This document shows, piece by piece, positions 1 to 10,122 of a stretch of 40,026 nt of DNA. Made by a program: the position numbers and the translations under genes. The notes beneath the pieces are model-generated. The model saw nothing but the letters and a program-made list of their open reading frames with translations. It made no database searches and had not been told where the DNA came from. This stretch comes from Sergeia podlipaevii. Taxonomy: Eukaryota > Euglenozoa > Kinetoplastea > Trypanosomatida > Trypanosomatidae. Position 1 is the first letter of the stretch; each line of letters begins with the position of its first letter. The stretch spans positions 1-40,026 of the forward strand of contig JASANZ010002056.1 of assembly GCA_030849805.1 (NCBI GenBank), in the 5' to 3' direction.

Positions 1-690
1 CAATAAGATGCAATAATAATAATAATAAAACTAAGATCCAAAACATCTTTAAATGAAAAGTGAACACATACAATATATACATATATATACATATATATGT
101 ATGTATCGAGCTATTGAATGGCTCAGAAAAGGTACTCTTTACATTCGTTGCAAGCAAAAGGAGATATTAAAGGAGGGAAAAAAAAAGAAGGCTGTGTTTG
201 AATCGCATGCACATCAAAAAAAAGTAATCCTTTTCCATACTTGCCAAAATAAAAAAAACATCAGCCATATATACTCACTGATTGACAAAAAAAAAAAACG
301 TCTATACACTTCTGCATACATAGTTAAGAAAAAAGAAAAAGAAAAACACGGATGACGGCGGACATACATTCCTTCTCTTTCACCTGAATTAAAAGCTGCC
401 AGCAGTTTGCAACTTGCCAGTACAAGAAAAAAAAAAGAAAAAAATTAAGAACTTTGGAATAAAAATATTACGATAGCAATAACACAAAAAAAAATATCCA
501 AATACAGTGAGAGTAACAGATGAAAGCCAAGTTATATAAAAAAAAAAAGTAGCAATACCATCGCTTTCAATAAATATTTACATTCTTTACCTACTACTTT
601 CCATAGCTTTCTATATCTCTCCCTCCTTCCTAATTTTTGATATATATATTATTTTAAAATGCGCCTTTTTCCTTTTTGGATGCGGCGACG
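1..690. other. AT-rich region downstream of the left HECT gene
   Basis: No gene is supported here. The stretch is AT-rich, with long A runs on the plus strand (for example around 286-297, 425-445 and 538-550) and TA-rich patches near 75-100 and 640-655. It follows the stop codon of the minus-strand HECT gene, so it should hold that gene's 3' UTR and perhaps the start of the next intergenic region. The open frame at 53-355 on the plus strand is composed largely of Lys, Tyr and Ile codons from low-complexity DNA, and I do not consider it a gene. Confidence 0.6.
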
Positions 691-3600
691 CTACAAGTGC
701 GTTTTGAGACAGTTACGATTCTTCCTGTTAGTGCCTCGGCTGTTGGTGCTGCTGCCCCGGCTGCTGGCGCTGCTAGTAGTGGTACGGCTGCTGCCACTGG
801 GAGTGTCATCACCATTTCCATGCAAGCCAGGCGCCATCGTCATCGTGCTGCCTCCCCCACCGCCACTAGTCGTTCGCCAGTTGGACGACCATGGAGGGCA
901 AACTGCCTTTGAAGTGATAGTGCCTTTCAACGGTTTTGACTGTGGCGGTGTTGGGGGACGCAGCATCGGATGTACCACCAAGTCGCTCTCGCTACTCCCC
1001 GACGAGTTATCATCGTCATCATACGCCTCCTCCATATCAGACGTTGCGTCCAACATGGAGCGTTGCATCAAGCGACGGCGGCTTTCCGTCGAAGATGGTG
1101 GTGGTGGTGGTGGTAGTGGTAGTGCTGGCGGTGGCGGCGACCCATGCCCTCCGTCCGTTAGGCCCTCCCTCGCAGTCACGGATGTCGCCGCAGGGCTGGG
1201 AGCAGTGTTTCGCTTCAAGAACATCTTCTGCGTCGTCGTGCCGCTTGTCAGCTGATTCATGACTCCTTCTGGCATAACAGCTACAAGCCCCACGTCAGAG
1301 CAGCTAGACTCTTCGCTATCTTCTGCTACCACATTATCATCATCTTCTTCTTTTTCCTTTTCTCCAGCCTTCTTGTTTTTCTTCTGTTTGCTGCTGGAGG
1401 AGGTATTGTTACCGCTGCTCCTGATGGAGAGCTTCTTCGCTGCAGACGCGTCGACAGGTATCCCTGGCGGTGCTTCACCAAAAGAGAAGGAGACGGCGGA
1501 CCGAATACATCTCGTCGTCGCCTCTGTACCACCGCCGTCTGGCGACATCATTGGTGTTCCTCCAGTACCAGCCCCAAAATTACTGGCGTCCAGCTTTTTA
1601 GGGGCTTCGTTTGCAAAATGACGCTCCTTCTCCTTGATGCCCTGTCTCTTTGCCAGCGTCGGCGGCGTTGGTGACGACATTGCTGGCGATGATGCGCCTT
1701 TTCCTTTCGTATCCATCGGCGTCACACGCACCATGAGTGGTGTTGCTGCTGTGGTGGGACTATTCTGCGTGTCTTTCTTCTGTGTATCGAGGGGACTATC
1801 ATCTGGGGTGCCCATGACGTAGTCGTTCGGCGGGCATGGCAAATCCATGAGAGAAAGCCGACGCACCTCCTCTATGGTGAAAACGCTGTTCCTGGTTATG
1901 CTCACCCGCCTGCCACCGGAAATCTCAATAGCTGTCCCTGTGCTGCTACCAGCAGCGCTTGCGTTGTTGCTACGCTTCCACGCACGACGATTAGCACTGG
2001 ATGTCGTAGTATCTGACGCGGACGATGCCGGCGCGAATGCCTCATCACTTTTTCTCCTTCCGTTTCTACTTTTCCTGTGTGGCATCGCAATCGCCGTTGA
2101 AGTGCCCTCTCCGTCTTCTTTCGCCTCGCCCTCCTCCTTCCCCTCTGTGCTATGGCACTGAAACGCCATGACACCACCCTTGGCGGACTCACCCATCCAA
2201 GCGGCTGGAGGACTGCCTGCCCAGAGGCCCTCTTCTACGTTTGCGCTGGTAACCCTTTCCCCCTCTTCATCGCGTGTCACAACCGCCTTGGCTGTGCTGG
2301 CGAGGGCTCCCACGTCAAGTGCCTTGTTGCTCTTCCGTGAAGGATCAAGGTCAAGAGACACCGACTTTGCCTCCCTCTTTGCCTCTGCAGGAGCCGCAGC
2401 AGTGGCGTCAGTGATGCCATCCACAGAAGGAGATATGGGCAGCTGCGGTGGTCTCGCTGGGTACGCAACTTCCCGCACCGGCCGTAGCGTGTTATCCTCT
2501 AGGAGCTCTTGCGCCTCCTTGAGAGCCCACTGAAGCCGCTCCGCGAGCACGAAACGATATCGCACCGCAAGCACTCTCCTCGTGGCCGCACGCAGAGTTT
2601 GCCAGTAGTCTGTCACATACTCAGTGGCTTGCGATGGGATAAACGGCAGTGCGGCGCGGCGTCGACGGGCAGACTCGAGAACAATCACACCCATGTAATC
2701 TGGCACTTCAAGAAGGTTCACGCAGTGATGGAAAGTCGGCAGCCGAAGTGGCGGGGAGACGTGGTCGTTGCACACAGGCAGCACCTCGTGCAGCAGACTC
2801 GGAAACGACAGATTGATCATGTCTGACTTTGCACAGGACGGCAACCATGAGCGTCCTGTGATGAGGCGAAGCAGCTCGTATTTCTCATCCACAGTGAAGT
2901 CTTCCTCTAGACAGCTAAGGGTGGTGTCGCAGAGGACATCGCGATAGGAGGAGGATGAGACGTCCGTGTCGAGTGTCATCACAAAGTGTTCCGCAAAGGA
3001 GAAGTCACGACGACGACCGCCCGCAGTGCTAGAAGCAGCCGCTACTTCCCCACCACCACAGCTGGTGGGACCGGTTACATCGACATCTATGCCCTGTAAA
3101 GCATTACCATGACCACACAAGACCTGCTGTAGCGTGCGAGCGCAGCAATGGGCGAAGAGAGGTGTCTGAGCGAGAGGTGTTGTACACACACCACGCAGTA
3201 CCTCAGACCAAAAGTCAGAGCTGCGCACCACGGAGCCCTCCACGTTGCCGATGATAGCAAAGACAACTGCTTTAATTGCATTGCGCAGCTGCGCGGACGA
3301 GCTATGCTGCTCCAGATGGTTATCGAGGAATACGTGAGTGTCAATGCCAAGCGCCGTGAAGAGGTCTTGAGGCGATTTCAAGAGGCTCTGAAGTTCTTTC
3401 CCAGACCACGAACTGCACATGAGAGACAAGTCCGCAGAGGACACCGTGTAGTCCCCGTACGCCTCTCGATACTTGAGTGTGCGCGTGAACTGTCGGAACG
3501 CAAGTGGAGCAATAGGGACGTCAAAGACAACACCAGTGGCGAGAGAAGTGCTGATAAGCCATCCAATAGTAAAGGGCATGTAGTCCGCCTCCTCTTGTTT

Positions 3601-6600
3601 GCTGCCGTGCTGCTGCTCTTCTGCCACCGTGGTCGCAAGTGGATTTGGAATAGGAACCGCTTGTCCTGCTATTCCTTTCCGGCTTGGAGTGGCCGTTGAG
3701 ACTGTTGGAGTTGACGCAGGGGACTCTGAGAGGGTCGCATACTCCGAGCTCACTGCTGGATGTGACTCGTTAGGGGGTTGTAGCGAGGGCATCTGAGCCG
3801 CCTCCGCGTGCACCGCCGAAGCAGGAAACATGCCGTAGTGATACCCAGGGTTCGTCCACGTATAGGCCTGATCGTTATCCGCAGAAAACGGGGCGGTTAC
3901 CTTGCGGTGATGTTTTACGCGCAGCACACTGGGAAGCGAAATTGCCGGCACGTCTTTGGTTGCCCTTTGGCTGCGGAACGGGGCTGCGTGGAGAAAAACA
4001 ATCTGTGTCTCTGCGTTGTCTCGGCATGGTATCGATGCGCTAACAGTAAATCGTGTAGTGTTCATTGCTGGGGCGGCCATCGCGTCAGCATCGTCCTCGA
4101 CGGGGGCATAGATGCATTTGCGAAGGTTGTCTGCGCTTGTGTCCTTGTTAGCCCCGTTGCCAAAAATGATAGTGAGCTCATCTCTAGCACGAATGCGCTT
4201 GTAGCTTCCCCTAGAAACCTCCCACGACACCATCAGCACCGCCTGGTTGGCACACCGCACAGACGCCCTGGCGATATCGCTGATCCGCAGCATGCTGCGT
4301 ATAGAAGAAAAATCGCCATCCACGAGCTCCACGTGTGCCTTATCTGTTATCACTACACTCGGGGTGAAGGACATGAGACACTCGGCAGCGCACTGCTCAA
4401 TGAACAGTCTATGCTCCTCCAACCCAGAGTGCTTGCTATCATTGGCTCTGCAGGCAGTCGCCGCAACAAGAGAGTTGTAGGAACAATCGTCTCCCCTTTT
4501 GTTATCCATTCTCTCTCTCCCATCGTCGGCATCGACAACGTCGTGCTGTTGCGTCTCATAAAGAGGAACAAGACGATACACAGGGCATCGACTGTCATCG
4601 CCATCGCGGTCGATCGCGGCGTATTGCTCAAGGGTCCTAAAGAGAATCCCCGACGCCCCCGCCCCCTGCCGCGGTGGCGATGACAGTGTTTTCTTCGACT
4701 CTAAATTAGTGATCGCAGAATCCTTGAGCGCTACCTCCGCACCGCCGCTTCGACGTCCCACCACCTCACGACCAAAACTCAACGCGCCCGTGCCGCTCTT
4801 TGCCTCTTCCTTTTCCAAAGCGCTATGCAGCACCTTCGCCACCGATCGCAGAGGCGCTGTACGGGAGATTGGACCCACCTCCAGCGGTCGCTGTTCCATC
4901 AAGAGAGCGTGCACCGCCAGCATTGTGGCCTTGCTCTCATTGTCTAGCACATAGAGCGGAAAAAGCCGAATCCACTCCACCATGGTGTTCGGGCATGCCT
5001 CCACCAGCTTATCGTTCAGCCTGAACGTGCCCTGCGGTAGAATACCACAATACTGGTAGCACACACGCCACACCGCTGCACACACACGCGCCCCTGCAAC
5101 AGTGCCGGCAGACGCTGGACCGCAGCCGGGCGGCACGGTGACGCCGAGCAGGCGACTAATAACGGTAAGCCGGCTGAGTGCGTGAATCTGCAGTGCTGCA
5201 GCAAGCGCAACATCGTCCGGGGCGTCGCAGAGAACTGTGTACAGAAGTGGGTTGGCAATGAACTCATCGTCCCCCTCCTTTGTGTCCGAGCAACCGTTTC
5301 GGCGTGGAGTCCCCCTGCGTTGCTGCTGCTGCTGCCGCCGCTGTGCACGAGCCAATTGTTGGACGAGCGTACGCCGATCATCCGCGGAGATGGTGCCTAT
5401 GCCGCCGGCAAAAATATAGATGAGCTTCACAAGAAGGGAGACCACAATGCTCAAGGCGGGTGGGGGGCTTTGGCCTGCCTCGCAGGTGAGTGTGCTCGCG
5501 CAAAACACGTTGGGATAGCAACGACGCAGCGTATCCACTTTATGATGTGCCGCCTTCGTATAAAGCGCACAGTAACTTTTCATGAATTCAGGCATGTGCT
5601 CAATGTCAATGGGAATCCCATCATCATCGGTTGGTGCCGTGTTGTCGTTGCCACACGTTCCGCCTTGTTCCACGCTCTGGGCGTAAGCAGCACACTTTTC
5701 GAGGCGATCCTTCACTGCTTCCAGCGCGCCGAGCACAAAGGCGGAGAGAATGTTGGACACAAGACTCGAAAGCTGACTGATACACAGAAGTATTTGCTCT
5801 GGGGAGGTGAAAATCGGATTGGGCCCGCGCCGGAAGTGCATCGCACGGTCCGCCATGGACACAAAGAGCTCCTTCTTCCGCGCCATGTGCACTCCGCACG
5901 TGATGTAGGGAGTAATAACCGGTGAGACTGGGCACAGATACATGCTGTCAAAGCGTGCCGTAATACTCATCGGCAGCGCCTCCACCAGAAGTTCAAGATA
6001 CCTCACGGAGATGGACAAGGACTCCAGGACTAAGCCTCGTGGCGGCTGGTGCTTCGCCTGTACCTCTGCGGGGTCACCCCTCCCATTCCAAGAGTGGTTA
6101 AAGAGACGATGCTCCAAGATAGCCGTGGGGTGCAACGACAAGGACTCGCCTCGGAGGGCAGGAAGACATGTCAATATGGCCTCTGCGTACACCTCAAGTA
6201 CCTCATCGTGCTCCGTGATAGCGATGATATCTTTCATGGATAGTGCGGTGATAAGACCCTCGGCACCGTTCTGCAGTAGCAGCTGCTGCTGCTGCTGTAA
6301 CTTCATCAATCGGCGCTTGTTCGGCGTGCCAGTGATGAGGGAAAAGTTGAGCAGCGTGTGCCGCAGTGCCCTCCAGCTGTCCCGTTCTCCAAACCGCGCT
6401 GGCAACCCAAAGGGAGTGGCGGCACTGCTGAACTGAGCGCTATCTCGCTGCTGTTGCTGCAACGGTTGCCCTTCCAGCAGACTCGCTGGGTCATCGCCAT
6501 TGATATCCGCTCCGCTCAGTGGAGAGGCGGCGGTGGCGGTGGGCGGATGGTACTTTCCGTATTGACAATGCTGTGCAGCGGTTGCCCGCGGACGCGTGCC

Positions 6601-7644
6601 AGGAGACAGAGAAAGTCCATCACCATCCACGCAGTGGCTGATAAGATGCTCAGAGAGGTGTTTGAGTGCCTTTGCAATGAATATAAAGTTGTCATACGAA
6701 ACGAACCCAGACGCCATGCAGTCCATCTCGCCTCGCTGCTCCTCCAGTTTTTCGCGTAAGCACTCAAGGACGTCGGTCCCTGTCAGCTGTCGCGACATCC
6801 TTGGTGATGAATGGGAACTTTGACGATAAAAAGATGGATGGGGTTGGGCCTTAGAGTGACTAACTGGCGGGTTGATTGGCAAAGCAGAAGCAGCAGCAGC
6901 TGATGCATCAGAGAGTGGCGGTGGGTTGCGACGCTGATGAAAGGCACGGGACGATGGTGCAGAAAGGTCCGCTTGCTGCTGCCGATGCCGCGATCGCGTC
7001 CGGGGTGGCGGTGGGTTGACAGAAGTAACATGGCGCGCAGAAGGGAAATCAGAGGGGATGGCTGGCAGCGGCGACGTGTGGTTTGCCTGAGACCGCTTGG
7101 GGTTTGCTGTTTGAGCCCCTCCAGCAGCCGTCTTTCTCGCTGAGCCGTTGACGACGATGTTTCCTCCTTCTTCTCCTTCGCTTCTGGAGATTGCGTGGGT
7201 ATTGTTGTTCTTGTTGCCTTCATCGATGACTATCTTAACGCCATCATCATCACCACCACCACCACCATTACCCTCGTCAGGCTGGTTGTTTCTTACTCTT
7301 GGACGCTTATTCACGTTGACGCCAGCGTCGGCATTTTGCTTTTCAATCTTTCCGTTGCCACCAGCTCTCAGGTTGTCTATCGCTGAAGGTGCTGCTAGAC
7401 GTCCAAGCGTAGGCAGGTTTGTTTGTGATGACGAATCACTCGCGTGCGTAGTATGAAGAGTAGCGGTGAGGGTAGGAGTTGAAGTCGTACTATTGGTTGC
7501 AGTTGCTGCAGGAGTGCTATCCCTGATAGGTTTTCTGACCGGCTGCTTGCTCGAAGAAGGCTTCTGCTGAACACGCAGTGGACTGGCATTGGTCTTGGCT
7601 TGAGTGTTCAAGTCTGCAATGCCAATGGAAGGAAGTGCGGACAT
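691..7644 (-). CDS. HECT-type E3 ubiquitin ligase with long C-terminal tail
   Basis: A 2317-residue protein starting at an ATG at 7644. Residues 1-280 are low-complexity. A conserved helical region follows and is shared with the neighbouring paralogue (for example FPLYVLDN and the RDSWR block). Residues about 1090-1675 resemble a HECT domain. WTNPG lies near residue 1261. An N-lobe helix near 1356-1385 contains IGWLIS and DVPIAPLAF. The C-lobe active-site signature is LPTFHHCVNLLEVPDY, with the cysteine at residue 1641 (codon 2722-2724). HECT enzymes take ubiquitin from an E2 onto this Cys and pass it to substrate; the closest layout I recall is UBE3A/E6AP. A charged helical stretch runs to about 1720, then some 590 residues rich in Ser, Pro and Gly with Lys/Glu blocks. 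A HECT domain normally ends the protein, so this tail is unusual. The substrate is unknown. The HECT call rests on motif reading, not a profile search. Confidence 0.75.
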   Translation of the reverse strand: MSALPSIGIADLNTQAKTNASPLRVQQKPSSSKQPVRKPIRDSTPAATATNSTTSTPTLTATLHTTHASDSSSQTNLPTLGRLAAPSAIDNLRAGGNGKIEKQNADAGVNVNKRPRVRNNQPDEGNGGGGGDDDGVKIVIDEGNKNNNTHAISRSEGEEGGNIVVNGSARKTAAGGAQTANPKRSQANHTSPLPAIPSDFPSARHVTSVNPPPPRTRSRHRQQQADLSAPSSRAFHQRRNPPPLSDASAAAASALPINPPVSHSKAQPHPSFYRQSSHSSPRMSRQLTGTDVLECLREKLEEQRGEMDCMASGFVSYDNFIFIAKALKHLSEHLISHCVDGDGLSLSPGTRPRATAAQHCQYGKYHPPTATAASPLSGADINGDDPASLLEGQPLQQQQRDSAQFSSAATPFGLPARFGERDSWRALRHTLLNFSLITGTPNKRRLMKLQQQQQLLLQNGAEGLITALSMKDIIAITEHDEVLEVYAEAILTCLPALRGESLSLHPTAILEHRLFNHSWNGRGDPAEVQAKHQPPRGLVLESLSISVRYLELLVEALPMSITARFDSMYLCPVSPVITPYITCGVHMARKKELFVSMADRAMHFRRGPNPIFTSPEQILLCISQLSSLVSNILSAFVLGALEAVKDRLEKCAAYAQSVEQGGTCGNDNTAPTDDDGIPIDIEHMPEFMKSYCALYTKAAHHKVDTLRRCYPNVFCASTLTCEAGQSPPPALSIVVSLLVKLIYIFAGGIGTISADDRRTLVQQLARAQRRQQQQQRRGTPRRNGCSDTKEGDDEFIANPLLYTVLCDAPDDVALAAALQIHALSRLTVISRLLGVTVPPGCGPASAGTVAGARVCAAVWRVCYQYCGILPQGTFRLNDKLVEACPNTMVEWIRLFPLYVLDNESKATMLAVHALLMEQRPLEVGPISRTAPLRSVAKVLHSALEKEEAKSGTGALSFGREVVGRRSGGAEVALKDSAITNLESKKTLSSPPRQGAGASGILFRTLEQYAAIDRDGDDSRCPVYRLVPLYETQQHDVVDADDGRERMDNKRGDDCSYNSLVAATACRANDSKHSGLEEHRLFIEQCAAECLMSFTPSVVITDKAHVELVDGDFSSIRSMLRISDIARASVRCANQAVLMVSWEVSRGSYKRIRARDELTIIFGNGANKDTSADNLRKCIYAPVEDDADAMAAPAMNTTRFTVSASIPCRDNAETQIVFLHAAPFRSQRATKDVPAISLPSVLRVKHHRKVTAPFSADNDQAYTWTNPGYHYGMFPASAVHAEAAQMPSLQPPNESHPAVSSEYATLSESPASTPTVSTATPSRKGIAGQAVPIPNPLATTVAEEQQHGSKQEEADYMPFTIGWLISTSLATGVVFDVPIAPLAFRQFTRTLKYREAYGDYTVSSADLSLMCSSWSGKELQSLLKSPQDLFTALGIDTHVFLDNHLEQHSSSAQLRNAIKAVVFAIIGNVEGSVVRSSDFWSEVLRGVCTTPLAQTPLFAHCCARTLQQVLCGHGNALQGIDVDVTGPTSCGGGEVAAASSTAGGRRRDFSFAEHFVMTLDTDVSSSSYRDVLCDTTLSCLEEDFTVDEKYELLRLITGRSWLPSCAKSDMINLSFPSLLHEVLPVCNDHVSPPLRLPTFHHCVNLLEVPDYMGVIVLESARRRRAALPFIPSQATEYVTDYWQTLRAATRRVLAVRYRFVLAERLQWALKEAQELLEDNTLRPVREVAYPARPPQLPISPSVDGITDATAAAPAEAKREAKSVSLDLDPSRKSNKALDVGALASTAKAVVTRDEEGERVTSANVEEGLWAGSPPAAWMGESAKGGVMAFQCHSTEGKEEGEAKEDGEGTSTAIAMPHRKSRNGRRKSDEAFAPASSASDTTTSSANRRAWKRSNNASAAGSSTGTAIEISGGRRVSITRNSVFTIEEVRRLSLMDLPCPPNDYVMGTPDDSPLDTQKKDTQNSPTTAATPLMVRVTPMDTKGKGASSPAMSSPTPPTLAKRQGIKEKERHFANEAPKKLDASNFGAGTGGTPMMSPDGGGTEATTRCIRSAVSFSFGEAPPGIPVDASAAKKLSIRSSGNNTSSSSKQKKNKKAGEKEKEEDDDNVVAEDSEESSCSDVGLVAVMPEGVMNQLTSGTTTQKMFLKRNTAPSPAATSVTAREGLTDGGHGSPPPPALPLPPPPPPSSTESRRRLMQRSMLDATSDMEEAYDDDDNSSGSSESDLVVHPMLRPPTPPQSKPLKGTITSKAVCPPWSSNWRTTSGGGGGSTMTMAPGLHGNGDDTPSGSSRTTTSSASSRGSSTNSRGTNRKNRNCLKTHL

Positions 7645-9745
7645 TCTTCGTCTTTTATTCTATTCTTTCACTTTCCCCTCCAGTTTTATTTTCTCTCTTC
7701 TAATATATATATATAGGTATATAATAAAAAATGAAATTGCCCGGTTTCCTATCTTTTCCCCCTGTTCAGCAACAAGAACAGCAACAACAACAAAAAAAAA
7801 ATGACTTAATAATACCAAAAAGAATGCAAATACTATTGCAATTATCCTCACGTACACACAGAGAGAGACACACACACACACACAGAGACACACACACACA
7901 CACTTATCTTTCAGAGAATTCGCGTCTCTCGCTAAAAAGGAAAAGCAGAAAGCAACAAAGAGAAAAGAAAACAGAATTCAGTATCCGCTGTTGAAGAATG
8001 TAGGGACACCGTGATGGAACAGGAAAAAAAAAGAAGAAAAATCTATTTACCGCCTCGCTCTTCGCTTTTTCTCCCTCTTGTTTCCTAACGTTCTCTCTCT
8101 CTCTCTCTCTCCCTCTCTGTGTGCTAAAATAAAATGCCCCTTCTCTACAGAAAATAAATAAATAAAGAAGTAAGCTTATTCTATCCTGTGCGCGCAAGTT
8201 GAAGAAGAGGGAGAGGACACACACACACACAAAAAAAAAAATGAGTTAACTATATATATATATATATTCTTCCTTTAAGAAACCTTGTTAGATAATCTTG
8301 AGCGTTTGCTTTCCTGTCGCACACACACACGCAAAAACAAAAAAAAAAACAGTGAAAGAAAAACTGGAGAAAAAGTTTACAAGTGTTTATAGCTGTTTAT
8401 GCAATATATATGTGTGTGTGTGAGCGCGCGCCAAGCAATAAAGAGAGAAAAAAGAGAGAAAAAGAGGAAGAGTGGGAAAGAAATGCACTGTGGTATCAAA
8501 ACTTAAGAGACTCATCCAGAATAAAGAAGGAAAACAAAAGCACCTTGGGGTATTTTTGAGAAAGGAAAACAACAACAACAACAACAAGCAGAGCAATAGA
8601 CCCCCCCCTCTCCTCTGTTGTGCATTATATCATATTAACTATTGTTTCTTCTTCTTCATCGTAAGTTTACTTATCTTATATTGATTATAGTGTGCATTAG
8701 ATCACCCAGCACACACACACACACAAATACATACACACCAGAGAAGTAAAGTAACCAAAAGTGCACATACAGCTTAAATATATATTGATAATAGTAATAA
8801 TTTATGGAAAATAAAGAAGTCCCCAGTTCCAGGAAAAAAAAAAAACTTGTCAAAATCCCTGGGGTCAGTGGAGTAGTTGTTTTTATTTTTTTAGAAAGGA
8901 TTTGGGAGAGAGAGAGAGAGGTAAGCTGTCTGTATAAACATACATTCACGTAAGACGCATAGTGGTGTGTACGTGTAAATAAGTGGGTCAAACAACAACA
9001 AAAAATGTATGTATGTATGAAGGTTTAAGGAAAAAAACACTCCTGAACTTCATATATATAAAAATGATTTAAAAAAGGGGGGGGACATCAACTATATTCA
9101 CAACGTGCATACACACACACACACAAAACATTAGAGTAACAGCAAAGAAAAAAAAAGACATTTTCACCTCTGCATTTCACAACATGATAATGACGTAACA
9201 ACAACATACACCAACACACACACACAAAAAAAAAAANAAAAAAAAAAAGAATTATATCGTCCAGGATCAGAACTGTACGTACGTCCAGAGAGAGAGAGAG
9301 GGAGAATGCTACCTTCTGTTGCTATCACAGCACTTTAGAAAGTCCTTCTCAAGAGAATAATTCTTTTCTTTTCTTTTCTTTTTTCTATTCAGTTTCTTTT
9401 CCTCCATCCTTCTCTCTCTCTCTCAAAGAAAAAAGAGGATTCACGTTATTCTGCTCCTGGATTACCCCGTTGTTGTTGTTGTTGTTGCTGCAAAGAGCAG
9501 ATTGTTTCCTTTTTGAATGCATAAAGAAAACACAATTACAGCACTCCATTGATCTAGCACAATAACAGCAAACAAGAGCAAAAAAAAAGTAAAAAAAAAT
9601 ACACACACGAAATAAAGATCCTCGAATGAACTCACAAAAGTAGACTCCCAATAACAAAAAAAATATGATGAGAGAAAAAAAGATGCATGACATAAATGAA
9701 AGAAAAACGAGGGAAAAAATAAAAAGAAAGAAAGAAGAGCACAGT

Positions 9746-9776
<31 letters not shown>

Positions 9777-10122
9777 ATGTTTCACTTTTCTTCATTCCCT
9801 CTTCTCCATATTTATACTTGCAGATTGTAATCACATAGAAGCATAAAGGCACACAGCCAAACAAACAGTTCAGCATGCACGCCAGCACTACCTGGAAAAG
9901 AAGGCAAGAAGATGCAAGGAACCAAAGTAAAAACAAGCGATTGCAGAACAGGATTCATCTGATTGCAGTTGCAACACAAAAAAAAACAAAAAAAGCAAAA
10001 CAGAAATCACAACCCTTGAAATAGTTACAACAGAGATAATAAAAATGAAATTGTTTTCAGCATATGGATGGAGCAAAGGAGCATATATATACAAATATGC
10101 ACACTCTCTGTCCTCCTCAGCA
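7645..10122. other. 2.5-kb intergenic region between the HECT genes
   Basis: I see no gene. The region holds microsatellites: CA/GA near 7858-7903, CT near 8092-8116, AAC near 8569-8587, TTTTC near 9361-9385, and 14 TA units at 9749-9776. There is one unresolved base (N) at 9237 inside a poly-A run. I looked on the minus strand just below 10123 for a continuation of the right HECT gene (a C-lobe with a Cys motif) and found only low-complexity AT-rich DNA. The part near 7645-7810 should be the 5' leader of the left HECT gene, and the part near 10122 the 3' UTR of the right one. Confidence 0.6.
7762..7801 (-). promoter_or_regulatory. Predicted spliced-leader acceptor of left HECT gene
   Basis: Read on the minus strand, a T/G/C-rich tract (TTG repeats after nine Ts) runs into AACAG, and the first AG falls at 7763-7762. 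This leaves a 5' UTR of about 117 nt before the ATG at 7644. The tract-then-first-AG rule is established for kinetoplastid trans-splicing; the site itself is inferred. Confidence 0.5.

Noticed and set aside
53..355. 100-residue plus-strand Lys/Tyr-rich frame
   Set aside because: Derived from A-rich low-complexity DNA and opposite to the array.
3808..4683. Long plus-strand frames opposite the left HECT gene (also 5182-5925 and 659-1255)
   Set aside because: They are shadows of a 2317-codon gene: no domain, Arg/Ser/Ala-rich content and the opposite direction to the array.
7858..7903. CA/GA arrays as CRISPR or satellite repeats
   Set aside because: They are simple dinucleotide microsatellites without spacers, as elsewhere in the gaps.
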